Shown piece after piece: positions 35,250 through 46,612 of a DNA stretch of 64,000 bases. Below the pieces are notes generated by a model, which made no database searches, was not told where the DNA came from, and was given only the letters and a program-made list of their open reading frames with translations. How positions within the stretch are numbered: position 1 is the first letter of the stretch; each line of letters opens with the position of its first letter. The stretch comes from Dioscorea cayenensis subsp. rotundata (Eukaryota > Streptophyta > Magnoliopsida > Dioscoreales > Dioscoreaceae). The stretch covers positions 19,804,027 to 19,868,026 of the forward strand of contig NC_052479.1 in assembly GCF_009730915.1 (NCBI RefSeq). The letters are read 5' to 3'. Position numbers and translations under genes: made by a program.

Positions 35250-36751
35250 TGATAAGTGTCTAAATGTAGGTGTTTTCATATAATTATCGTATTCACTTTG
35301 CATGTATTTTGTGAGATTTGATGCCCATTTTATGCTTAATCATCTTCTATTTGCTTTGTAGGGCATAAGGAAGCCATGGAGAACAAGAAGATATCATTTG
35401 GGCAAAAAGAGAAGAAAACAGGAATTTCATACTACCGAGTATGGGGGCCGTATGCCTGATAGGGCAGTGATTGTTTTGGAGTGTCTGCCTGATTTCCATA
35501 CTACCCGAGTATGGGGGCCGTATGCACCCCGTATGGATCGCGAATCTAGGGTTTTTGGGTGCCATAAGACCCCCATATGACCCCCATACGACCCAGTATG
35601 CCTCGGGGGTATAAATACCAACTTTAGGGGCGGATATTGGGGACTTTTTTTCAGCTAGGGCTTTTTCTAGACCTTTTCTTGGCCGATTTTGGGGAGACAC
35701 TTGAGAGGTTTTTGAGCGACCTTGGGGAGGAGAAGAAGGGCAAGGAAGCTAGAAGATCATCTAAGCCCAAGGTCCAAGACTCTCAAGGCAAGAAGCAAGA
35801 TCATTCAAAGGAAAGATCTACCACTCTTTGAAGGAAGGAGACCCGCGGCTAGAGGAAGCGTCATTCGGCATTCCTTTGGCAAGGGAAGCATCATTCGGCA
35901 TACATTCTACCTCCTCCTACACCATTTCATCTAGGGAGTGTCACTCATGCTTTTCTTGTGTGTTTTACTTGATTATGTTACTTGTTGTGGGATGATGACA
36001 CACTAGACCCCCCAAGGCCATCGGGTGTTGATGAACCTTGGGGGGTTTATCATGTATTTTGGATGATTACTTGTTAATTCTTTGCTTGGGTAATTTTTGA
36101 GATCTAATCCATTGTTTTTCATGCTAAGTGCTACATTAAGGAGAAATCCGTAGCTCTTTTATGAGTGATGCATGTAGATGTGACTTGCTCGCATGTATTA
36201 GATCATGAATGGATTAGAAGGGGATACTTGTATCATCACGGCGAGAAATTGGGTGTTTGGTAGCCCTCCATGTAGGTTTAATCCGAAGAAGAGTAGGTTC
36301 ATTCCTAAGCGAGATTTCCTCATACTTAATGCAATCGTAGGGGATGTAGATTTGGGAGAAATTCCTATCTATGTTCGTATGGGACTAGGGGTTCAATCGC
36401 GAGAAATTGGGGTTGTTCTAAACTTGGAATCTCATGGTCCATTTTTACCCTTTCATCTTTAAATCATCATCCATGTTGCATGATAACCCCTCAAGGGGAT
36501 CCACATCCATAGGCCTTTGCATTATTTTGTATTTCTTGCTTGCCCATTGCTTGTTCTCTCTAATTTGGTCATAATCTCATTTTTAGTTTTAATTGCTTTA
36601 GTAGAGTAAAAAAATCCATAATTTGAGATCTTAGGCTAGATAATAGCTCGAGAAGGAGTAATAGGAGATCCTTAGCCCCGTGGAATACGATCCTCGTGTC
36701 TTCACGCAAGGTATTACTTGGCGATCCCGTACACTTGCGGGGAAGCAATCA
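35250..36751 (+). mobile_element. solo LTR F (distinct LTR family)
   Basis: A 1502-bp LTR beginning TGATAAGTGTCTAAATGTAG and ending GGGGAAGCAATCA. Perfect 5-bp duplication CTTCT flanks it (35245-35249 and 36752-36756). TATAAATA lies at 35610-35617. Upstream of it the motif CGAGTATGGGGGCCGTATGC occurs twice (about 35435 and 35506) with related CCCCATACG pieces. Its ends resemble LTRs A-E, but the body does not, so it is a separate family. No internal region is attached. Confidence 0.92.
35610..35617 (+). promoter_or_regulatory. LTR F TATA box
   Basis: TATAAATA about 360 bp into the LTR, just downstream of the duplicated CGAGTATGGGGG motifs. Confidence 0.6.
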
Positions 36752-36756
36752 CTTCT

Positions 36757-37365
36757 CTTTCTGTGATCCTATTTTGACCTTGTAAAGATATTAAGACTTT
36801 CACACTAACACTGAGAAAGAAAGTATTTGATCAGTTTCCCAGCGTGACACGCTATGATCACCGTCAAAGACAGGATTTGAGGCCTTTGTCCCCATTACTT
36901 GTTAGTTAAAGTTAAGTAGGGAAAGAGAACGCTCCATCTCTTGCTTGATTACAAAGATCACTTTCATAGCAAGCATTATGTAAATTGAAATGATCTCCTT
37001 GGGAAAGCATGATGCCTGACTTGCCCCTGCTTTCCAAAATGGTAGACCAAAAGCACTAAAATGAATATGAGAAATGTGGCCTACCTTACCTAAAGAAGGA
37101 ATCTTTCGTTACTAGAACCCCTTACTAGTGACTGTAAGCGAAATGCATTTAGTGAACGCCTGGGGATACTGATAAAAAGATTTTTGATGTATAGCTCTGT
37201 TATCTCTATCTAAATGAGTCAGTCTTCCAGTGGTCTCTCTCCCACCCAAAACCATCCCTTCCAGCATTAGTGCACAAGAAGGAGTTTTTGGCAGTGAGTT
37301 GAAAGTGTTAGTGAGAAGCCAAGCCCTCTTAGGACTTTTTCCACTCTTCTCTGAGTGCCTTCAAT
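36757..37365. other. unassigned spacer
   Basis: Between LTR F and the plastid fragment. No feature recognised. Confidence 0.4.
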
Positions 37366-37500
37366 AGTGCCAACAGTTTTTTGTTGAGGTCTATCCCGTA
37401 GAGGTACTCAAATTGGATCAGTGATCAATTTCTAGGTTTCGTCGTAAATCTAATTTAATTGGTTACTTCCAATTACGTAAATCAATAGTTCAAACCGCAC
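37366..37500 (-). other. rpl2: 5' start of the plastid rpl2 intron
   Basis: On the minus strand the exon is followed by GTGCGGTTTGAACTATTGAT, the group II intron start of plastid rpl2, and about 130 bp of intron sequence before similarity ends. The rest of the intron and exon 2 are absent. Confidence 0.8.
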
Positions 37501-37890
37501 TCAAAGGTAGGGCATTTCCCATTGATATAGGAACTTCTGTACCAGAAACAATGGTATCTCCAATTATAGCCCCTCTGGGATGTAAAATATATCTCTTCTC
37601 ACCATCCCCATAGTGTATGAGACAAATGTATGCATTTCGATTAGGGTCGTATTCTATGGTTACGATTCTACCAGATATGTCTTTTTCATTCCGTCGAAAA
37701 TAGATTTTACGGTATAGACGCTTATGACCTCCCCCTCTATGCCCTGCGGTAATGATTCCTCTGGCATTACGACCTTTACCACAACGATGCTGTCCATAGA
37801 TCAAATTATTTCGTGGATTGGATTTCACTTGACTGTCCACGGCTCCATTGCGTGTGCTCGGGGTAGAAGTTTAGTATAAATGTATCGCCC
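37501..37890 (-). pseudogene. rpl2: plastid ribosomal protein L2, exon 1
   Basis: Large-subunit protein of the plastid ribosome. The minus strand encodes [57 protein letters not shown] and [20 protein letters not shown], the plastid L2 N-terminus. The initiator is AGG instead of ATG (or ACG), and the fifth lysine-type codon has become TAA within the first eight codons, so it is broken at the start. The exon is about 390 bp as in plastids. Only exon 1 is present. It lies directly after a damaged rpl23 in plastid order, so one plastid piece was transferred. Confidence 0.93.
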
Positions 37891-37919
37891 TCTTCTTTAT
37901 TAAATTAAGTATGTATTTT

Positions 37920-38196
37920 CCATAAAGTTCTTTTCTCTATAAGAGGTGGAATAGAATAACCCGGTTGAAGGGTAATGATCATACGTCTGTAATGCATTGT
38001 ATGTCCCATAATAGGTCCCATTCTTCTACCCTTTCCCGGGAGTCGATGACCATATTACCTTGACACAAAAGAAGAGTTCGACCCAATGCTTTATTTCTGT
38101 CCTAGTTGATTCTGATTCGACATTAGAAGTATATTGATTCTTCCCCAATAACCGAATACTTTTTTCTGTAAACACTGCATATTTTATTACATCCAT
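37920..38196 (-). pseudogene. rpl23: plastid ribosomal protein L23, frameshifted
   Basis: The minus strand starts with ATG at 38196 and reads [28 protein letters not shown] and [10 protein letters not shown] as in plastid L23. After VKVI an 8-bp-type deletion shifts the frame, and a stop follows soon after in GKG. The downstream sequence ([12 protein letters not shown], then PPL, EKRT) continues in another frame, and the usual terminal TAA is lost by an insertion. Clearly a pseudogene. It lies between trnI(CAU) and rpl2 as in the plastid inverted repeat. Confidence 0.92.
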
Positions 38197-38354
38197 AAAT
38201 CATTTTCTTCCCCCAATATCGATAAGAATTCTAGTTCTTACTGTTCATATGTTATGTGGTATGAATATACCATACCAATTCGTTATGTATGGATGATGAG
38301 ATTCCATTGATACATAGCTAATTCCAATAGACTTATTGAACGTTCCCATTGGCG

Positions 38355-38428
38355 TGCATCCAGCAGGAATTGAACCTACGAATTTGCTAATTATGAGTTG
38401 GGCGCTTTAACCATTCAGCCATGGATGC
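38355..38428 (-). tRNA. trnI-CAU: plastid-type tRNA-Ile (CAU)
   Basis: A 74-nt tRNA on the minus strand: GCATCCATGGCTGAATGGTT, then an anticodon loop with CAT, T arm GTAGGTTCAATTCCTGC and acceptor GGATGCA. It differs from the plastid form by GGCGAA to AGCAAA (one change at a CpG) and TAC to TGC, so variable-region and T-stem pairing are slightly affected. The cloverleaf is otherwise complete. In plastids the C34 is modified to lysidine to read AUA. Functionality here is unlikely but cannot be excluded. Confidence 0.88.
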
Positions 38429-38604
38429 GCTAGCGAGTGAACTAGGTGTTTTTTTTGGTAGAGCCGAGGATCGGTTCAAGAAAGAACGTCAAAGAAAGGT
38501 GACTGAGACTTCTCCTTCGACTGAGACGGAGACTGAACAAGCTGCTTCGGAAGGGTGTTTTGGCTCGCAATAAAGCTAGGGTCCTGATCGAGCAAGACGT
38601 AGTC
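38429..38604. other. spacer between plastid block and nad7 exon 5
   Basis: No feature recognised. It would be the nad7 3' untranslated region. Confidence 0.5.
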
Positions 38605-38866
38605 CTATCTATCTACCTCTCCAGACACAATATCTTGAGTACCTATGATGGTTACTACATCTGCTGGCATGTGATGTTTGGACATAGAATCGAGTCCTTG
38701 TGAATGGGCAGAGCCAGGTGCTCTTATTTTACGACGGTAGGGACGATTGCTTCCATTACTGACAAGAAAGACACCAAATTCTCCTTTTGGTGCTTCAACT
38801 GCGGTATAGGTAGAAGGAGCTGGTACGGAAAAACCTTCTGTATAAGGTTCGAAATGGTGAATTGAG
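38605..38866 (-). CDS. nad7: NADH dehydrogenase subunit 7, exon 5
   Basis: C-terminal exon of the 49-kDa-type subunit of complex I, which lines the quinone site in the matrix arm. The exon is exactly 262 bp and reads [55 protein letters not shown] to TAG at 38605. TCA and CCT codons near its start are typical unedited sites (leucine after editing). No stops or indels. Domain V of the preceding intron is at about 38964-38999. Confidence 0.95.
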
Positions 38867-40646
38867 GTAGAGTAGACCGATGATCCTGTAGTAATTTGGC
38901 CGGCTATTGAAAGAAAAGGCTTGCATCTGCTCCCCCTAAACTATAACCGGTCCCATCTCTCTCCAGACCTAACGTGGTAGTTTCCCATCATAGGGCTTTC
39001 TATCTATAGATTGAGCCATTACCAACCAAGGATCCCATTCGTTCAGAACTCAGTTGACTGCTTCTATAGATAAGGCGGAGCGCCCTTGGTTCAGCATTAT
39101 AGCACATAGGCTTCGGCCCTACTACAGCGCTTCGCTAACGCGTTGCATTGTCAGCTTTGCTACCGACGCTTCATCTTAAGTGCTTCGCTACCGAGGCTCA
39201 GCATAAAGGACGCTCCTATCCATAGAAGCGCTTCGCTAACGCTCGGCTAAGTCGTCGAACCCTCGCGCTGACCGTTCGCTTTCTCAGTAGCGAAAGCCCT
39301 TCTCTTTGCCCCTTAAGTATAAGTAGAAGGACAAGAAAGAGATTCTTGGTTTTCTTGCTCCCGCTTCCTCATCTGCGCTCGTCAAGCCAACTTAGCTTTT
39401 TGGGAGGTGAAATAGCGGTTGAAGCGGACATTTCGAAATGACAGCATCGAAGATATATATATAAAGATATATCTTTCTATATATATAAGGTCACGGTTAT
39501 CCCGGACTGCGTTCCGGAAAAAGTAGTCTACTTGACAGAAAGGGCGGGCACTCTCGTGTTTCAACCCCACGTTACTTTGATAGTTGTGGGGCACTGTGTA
39601 TTTACAGCCTCTACGAGTTGCAAGTGAATGGGGCCGGTGCGTGACGAACGGAAGGGTTCATCAAGCCATTTCTCGCCTCAACCCCCTAAAGAAAAGAATT
39701 TAGGAGGAGGGGTACTTTACTAAACTAATAGGGGGCAATTGCATCGCACCTGACTGTGAGGGACCTCTCGAGACCTTATGTTTACTTCGTAACTAGTGGC
39801 CGGTTTCCCGTTCCCGTCGTGAAAGCCTTTTCCCAGTGCGCGGAGCCCCAACGAGGAAGGTGTTAGTGCTTTCTCATGGGGTCAATAATGCTAATCCCTC
39901 TTTTTGTGCCGGGAAGAAGATAAGAAAACGCGAAGCGTTCTCTTGGTTTCCCAACCTGTTGTTGCTTCTAAAGGCTGCCCTCTCTCGGCTGGATTTTGGT
40001 CCAGCCTACTACGAGGATCCCGTATCCCGTACATTGTCTTTCCCCTTCCTGGGTTCCCGTGGTTCCTATGCCGCCGCCTTTCCCGGTCTTTTTCTTTTAG
40101 TGCTTCGACCCGAAGCGATACTTGACGCTAGTTCAGTGGATAAGATGGCTGCGCTCCAGCTCACTCAAGAATGGGACGGCAGTGGTCCGCCGGCAAGCTC
40201 GTTCTGATCTTGGACGCAGTACATTGGAATCCTGAAGCACCACCACGAACGCTACCGCGCGTGCGCCTGCGGTGCGGTAAGGCACCACCCTGTTGTGCCA
40301 GCAGCCAACTCCGGCGTGTCAGCTTAGTTATCCTCATCAAGCCACAACCTTGATGTCTAGCTTCCCAACTGGTAGACGGTTCCTTTTCCCCCAGATCAAT
40401 GAAGAAGGGAGAAGTCAGTTTCTTCTTCCGAAGAACCGGAAGCGAAGCGCTATGCCGGGGCGAGGGGACGGGAAAGGAAACTGTTCCGAAGAAAGATATT
40501 GGGGTTCCCAATGCTTCTCCACGCCCAATGAGATGCGCCAACCCCGGGATGCTTTACTCCTAACCCCACGACGGTTCCGAGACGGAGCTTAACCTGAGTC
40601 TCGGTTAAGAACGGCGATGATCTACGTTTCGTTTCACACGGCGCAC
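38867..40646 (-). other. nad7: nad7 intron 4 (group II)
   Basis: 1780 bp from GTGCGCC at the 5' end (just below 40647) to the exon 5 junction. Domain V lies near the 3' end (about 38964-38999, AGCCCTATGATGGGAAACTA and following). It contains several GCTTCGCTA-type repeats at 39.1-39.25 kb. Overlapping open frames at 39.8-40.6 kb on both strands are in GC-rich structured intron sequence and are not genes. Confidence 0.88.
39127..39242. repeat. GCTTCGCTA-type short repeats in nad7 intron 4
   Basis: GCGCTTCGCTAACGC occurs at 39127-39141 and 39228-39242, with variants TGCTTCGCTACCGAGGC (39181) and AGCTTTGCTACCGACGCTT (39152). A related piece, GACGCTTCGCTAGC, occurs near 58.98 kb. They can form AGCGAAGC-type hairpins and resemble dispersed small repeats of plant mitochondria. 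Confidence 0.6.
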
Positions 40647-40890
40647 GATTCCATGGATAGTTTCATTCGACATCGTGATGGAGGACATAGCTTACGATCA
40701 TCGGCTTTGATCATGCCACTAGGCATTTGATTAGGGCATTGCACAATGATCCGAACACTTTGTCGCATCTCTTCGATACGGATACAGTAACGATCATAGC
40801 GATCTCCTCTGGTACCTACTGGTACGTCAGGATCCGATTGGTCATGAACATCGTAAGGTGCTGCTCTTCGCGAATCCCAGCATACCCCAG
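40647..40890 (-). CDS. nad7: NADH dehydrogenase subunit 7, exon 4
   Basis: Exactly 244 bp, reading [64 protein letters not shown] and KLSME. It starts CTGGGG after the intron 3 end and stops at TC before GTGCGCC. Unedited codons (serine and proline in DQSDPD, proline in QCPNQMP) mark normal C-to-U sites. Undamaged. Confidence 0.95.
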
Positions 40891-41883
40891 GTTGGGATGG
40901 GTAGGCCCACCACTTCACTTTCACTTAGGCCCGGGCCAAGTCAGTGGGGGGACCCTGTCGGGCTCCTTCCCCCCCAAAAAAACAAACTGTACGTGGGAGT
41001 TTCCCTTCATACGGCTCGAATCATTCTCAGATGCCCCGAGAGGCATCCTTTCCCTTTGGGGCGCGCAAACGAGCACCGGCCGCAACAGCAGGGAACTATG
41101 ACCAATAGAGTCAGACACAGAGCGTCATCTTTGTTTTTTCTTGTGATGGTTGAGGAGTTTCTTTCTCTGAGGGTGCGGGACGCTCGCGGAGTCCGTGCCT
41201 TCCGTACCACCACAGGTCGTTCTTGGGCAGATCCCGCTCCTAAATATAAGAGAGGGATAGGGGGAAGGGGGCCGGGCCTCTCATATAAATAGGGTTATAG
41301 AAAGAGAACCCGGCCACCTATTTTCATTCGACGTTCCGGGGCGCCCGATTCGAGCGACGAATTCGGCGAGCTGATCTGCTTTGATCCAGGAGAAAGCCCA
41401 GTCAGCCACCTTTTCGGTGCAGGTCACGTGACCTACAGCTCGGCCTTCGCTTTTTGAGACTTCCTCTACCCACATCTCTATGTGTCCGCAGCACTTCCAT
41501 ATGGGGAAAGATGGGCTTACCATGTTCCATCAATAGCACCTAACCTATGCCGATTTTGGCGGACCGCGCTCCACCCCGGTGAACTCATGCGGTTCCGACG
41601 TGCCCAGAGGCCAGAGGCGAATCCGTTCACGGTCCTACGGACCAACACCATTCGAAGGTAGATGGTCCGCCCCGCCTAGAATAGGAATCTTTGACTGGGC
41701 TTACACACATTCGCTCACTTACGCTGTCCCCCCTCAGCTCACCCTAGCCCCGGGTATGTCGTCTCCAAGGCTTCACACAAAATCTTCACTGACAACATAT
41801 GCATGCTTGAGTAGGGTCAGGCAGAACCGTTGTTGCCTGATGGGAACTTCCCCCATATTGCTATCAATGTCTTCATGTCGCAC
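40891..41883 (-). other. nad7: nad7 intron 3 (group II)
   Basis: 993 bp beginning GTGCGACATGAAG. Domain V is at 40984-41017 (GAGCCGTATGAAGGGAAACT and following). Open frames of 100-144 codons inside are chance frames in GC-rich intron sequence. Confidence 0.9.
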
Positions 41884-42350
41884 GACCTCTTAACATTACA
41901 CCACTGAATCCCCAATCCTTTGCTTGCTGTGCAGTGACAGTACCAATATCCACTAATCGTTGTTTCCAGATACGGTTGCCGGTTGACATCTCTTCTAATT
42001 CGTCGATACGAGAAGCAAATTGTTGTGTGGAGGAATCAATATCTCGACATAAGCCAAGAGGCAGATCTTGTGCCACTCCACCAGGTCGTATGAAACTAGC
42101 ATGCATCCTGGCTCCCGGGACTCTTTCATAGAATTCCAACAATTTCTCCCGCTCCTCAAAAGCCCAAAGGAACGGAGTTGATGCTCCCACATCCATAGCA
42201 TGAGTAGTTGAAGCAAGTGAATGATTTGAAATTCGAGTTATTTCACGGAATAACACTCGTATATATTGAGCTCGTAATGGTACCTCGCAATTCAAAAGTC
42301 TCTCTACGGCTGAAGAATGAGCGTGTTCTTGGGCCATCATAGAAACATAG
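41884..42350 (-). CDS. nad7: NADH dehydrogenase subunit 7, exon 3
   Basis: Exactly 467 bp, the largest exon. It reads [81 protein letters not shown] and [20 protein letters not shown] to VMLRG. These include conserved residues of the Nqo4/49-kDa family around the quinone pocket. No stops. The phase joins exons 2 and 4 exactly. Confidence 0.96.
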
Positions 42351-43338
42351 ATAGGGTCAACGACGGAACGAACAACGAAACTTTACGACAGCTTTTTCGT
42401 ACACGTTCACTTGCATCACATACACAAGTGCTCTCTGAACCGTGCAATAAGGTCACCCATAACACGGCTCTCCCACTGGAGTGACCTTAGCCCCGGGCCA
42501 TGCTATTCCATGATATTGGAAAAATAGCAGCCTAACTACTTTTTATAATCGTCTTGAAAGCTGGGTGCCTTTTGAATATGAGTGGGGCTCCTAGGTGGCG
42601 CGTCTGTGGAGCCAAACCGAAGGAAGAGCAAAAGGAAGGTTGGGTGCTTGTTGGATGAGGCCACCCGGTCTTGAATAGGAGGGGGTTTAGCTCTGGATCC
42701 CGCCTGCTTGCAGAAATGAATGGATCAGAAGGGGGGCTGGGTTCTATTTCCGGGCCGGGCGGGAGGTGAACCAGAAGAAGAATAGAAGTGCGCCTTCCCG
42801 GTGGAGAAAAAGGTGCTGTCATCTATCTCGACCAGTTTCCTCAGGCGTTGGAAAGAAAGACCGGCACAGAGAATCACTGGGCCGCTATCATTTTGTCAAC
42901 AAAGAAGTCATCCTTGACTTGACGATTGACCATTCCTTCCCTACCGAGCCGCCTCTCTTCGCCATTCGAAGTACTTACCTCTGCCTTCCTTTTTTTATAA
43001 CAAACAAAAAAAAAAAGAAAGACTTTTCTAAAAATTAAATTAAAAAAAGACTTTGTCATTGAATTTGATCGGGCCCAAGGGAATTTACTCGACCCATTCT
43101 ACAGTCTCCCGCACTGCTCAAGTGTGCGACTCCGTATGAGGGCCTCCTTCCCTTTTGCTTTGCCCACTCTCCGCTCACACGGTTATCAAAGCAAAGTAAG
43201 GGTGGGCAGCAGGTACCACGAGCCCTCTGTCCCACACATCTATCAAGAAGCAAGTGTAGTTCACCGGTTCCACCGAATGCTCCTATCTCTCGGCAAAAAT
43301 CGTGTGAGTGTGCAGTTATGCTTCGGATGCTTCGCCAT

Positions 43339-45205
43339 TGACAAGATCAACTTGCTTATATCCCGCAAGTGCACGAGTTTGTCGAAGTAATAATCCCGGT
43401 GAGCTGGGTCGAATCCACAGGGAGTAGGGAGTAAAGACACTTAATTCGATTCTTAACTATGTGGAGTATCAAAAATGATAATTGTGGTAATGATTCAATT
43501 CTCAGATATTAAAAGCAACAAGTAAGAGAGCAAAAGTAAGGAGGAGGCAAGGTAATTGATAAAGATGGGGTACTCGGATGATGCTTCACCTAGTATAATC
43601 GCTCCAAGTGCAAGAACTCTCTATCATTCTTCCTAATTGATGCAATGGTGAGTTGTGGAAATCCTTACGTATATAGTCCCAAATCTAAGGTCAACTATGC
43701 TAACTCTATACATGTCCCGGAGGAGAAATTGAACAATCTCAACACCTCGCACTCGCATAGAGTTGCAATGAGCTCTAGGGATTCCAAGTGATAAATCTCT
43801 TCCTAGATTTAGACCTAACCCTTTTATCCAGGTGAAAGGTCCCTACCCACAAATAAGCCCTAGATACTAAGATCACCTCAACGCTTCACTCCATTGCACG
43901 TGCAACTAGGCTCCAGCGGAGGTTCATCCCTTACACAATTCACTCTATTATGGCCACAAAGAACTCGAGGAACGGAGGTAGAATCTATCACGTCGGAGAG
44001 GAAAAGGGACGCTCATGTACCTCTCGACTCACCCTCTCAACCCTCTCCAACCTAGCTTTGTCTAACGCTCGTGGTGTGTCACCCACTCACAAGGTTACCA
44101 ACAAGAACTCTCAACCCTAGTGTCACTCTAGGGGAAATGTTCATACAATCAAGCATTCAAGGTTGGAAGTCACAATAAACATCAATTTATTGAAAGCATA
44201 ATAAAGAAGTTCATTGAAACAAGTAAATCCTAGGGATCACAATCACCCAAGTACCCACTAGGGGGTTTAGCTCTCCATGGAGCTAAGTACAATCAAAGAA
44301 ATAGAATGTAAAAGCAATGAAATCCATAAAGAAACCCCCTCGATAGTCGTGTCGATGGTCATGTGGAAAGTCCTCTACTCGTCGTCCAAGGATTCCTTCG
44401 TCCGGTATAGGATACGCCTCGATCGAAGTTCCCCTACCAACCTTCTTCCTAATGGAATCACGATGTCGGAGTCATAGAACCTATCCAAAACCTTGGCCAA
44501 TACCCCTCGAAATCCTAGCCGAAGCCCTCTCGCAAGTTGGGGAAAAGATGGAGAAAAGAATACCAAAATCGGGGCTGAATCGGCTTTAAATAGGGCTGGA
44601 ATCGGGTGACTCCACGGGCGTGTATGGTGTACGCGCCCGTGCGGAATTTCCACACGGCCGTGGATAATTTCCACACACCCGTGTGGATTCTCTGTTTCTG
44701 CGATACACGGCCGTGTGATTTTCTACAGTGATTTTTCTACATTGATTTGCTACAGTACTGCTGCAGTACTCTACCAGAAATACTCCTGAATCCACTTTTC
44801 ATCGAGGTAACATAAATGGGCACACGTTTATACTGTGGATCCCTTTGCTTCTTCCATGACGGATAAGATGATGGAGATCTTGTTTTATGTGCATAAGTCA
44901 GAATGCTTGAGTGTGACTGCCCTTGTGCCCCTCCAAATGGTTGTGTAAACTCAAATACGGGGAGGTTGGCACACACTCTAGCATCTTGCACCCGACTTAT
45001 ATCTTCGCGTTTGAACTTTAGCAAGATTTTGTCCAAAATCGGTGCATTATGATCCACATTGGCTTCTTTCCTTCATAATTGGTTTCACAACCCTACATGC
45101 ACGAAAGTAACATAAAAACACACATATTAGTGTAAAAACTCAAGGAAAGTAATGCTCAACATAAGGAAATAATGATTTGCATTCATATCGCACAAGCACT
45201 TATCA
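43339..45205 (-). mobile_element. solo LTR C in nad7 intron 2 (gypsy, subfamily 2)
   Basis: A 1867-bp LTR in reverse orientation. The plus strand reads TGACAAGATC... to ...GCACTTATCA. Perfect 5-bp duplication GCCAT flanks it (43334-43338 and 45206-45210). The TATTTAAA box (reverse complement) is at 44585-44592 and a palindrome array at about 44612-44717. Intron sequence continues on both sides. It is homologous to LTRs B, D and E. No internal region, so solo. Confidence 0.95.
44612..44717 (-). repeat. GC-rich palindromic motif array in LTR C
   Basis: Units such as CACGGGCGTG, ACGCGCCCGTGCGG, CACACGGCCGTGG and CACACCCGTGTGG spaced by AATTTCC linkers, immediately upstream of the TATA-like box. 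Confidence 0.7.
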
Positions 45206-45524
45206 GCCATGGAATAGATCGACCTAGTTCCTGTTCTTTTCCGGTGCACTCGCTTTGTATCTCCGACACACAAGGAAGGACGCGGTGGGAAGGAAGCAGC
45301 CCTAGCCTCTGTCCGGCTGATCATTCTGCTGGCATCTTCTATTCACGCCTCCGTTTGACTGCCCCTCGGGGATATAGTTATAGTTACGTGAGTCTTAGTG
45401 GGTCGTTGGCTCCACCTGTTGTCTCCTTCTTTGACATGTTATTGTCGTCGCCATATTCAATATGTCCATTTGTCATATCTGCGTTGCTACAGGTCAACAC
45501 CTCTGAAAGAAGCGAAGGACTTCA

Positions 45525-46469
<945 letters not shown>

Positions 46470-46612
46470 TGGAGTGATCCAATATATGGTTCCACACGTT
46501 CCACCACTTCTCCGTTCATTTCCAATACTGATCGTGAAACACCATGAGCAGCAGGATGTTGAGGTCCGGTATTCGAAGTAAAATTCTTGATTTGCCCGTT
46601 CCTAGTTGTTAT
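46470..46612 (-). CDS. nad7: NADH dehydrogenase subunit 7, exon 1 (ATA at the start position)
   Basis: Exactly 143 bp, reading [47 protein letters not shown]. The position of the normal ATG is ATA (minus strand, 46612-46610), a single G-to-A change; C-to-U editing cannot create AUG from AUA. No in-frame ATG lies close upstream that I could confirm. Total coding length over the five exons is 1185 bp (394 codons plus stop), the standard plant value. The whole locus is otherwise intact, so this copy is either very young, or functional with a non-AUG start, or just disabled. Confidence 0.94.

Noticed and set aside
39836..41292. Several 96-144-codon frames on both strands
   Set aside because: They lie in nad7 introns 3 and 4 or oppose exon 4; only the minus-strand exon 4 frame matches a known protein.
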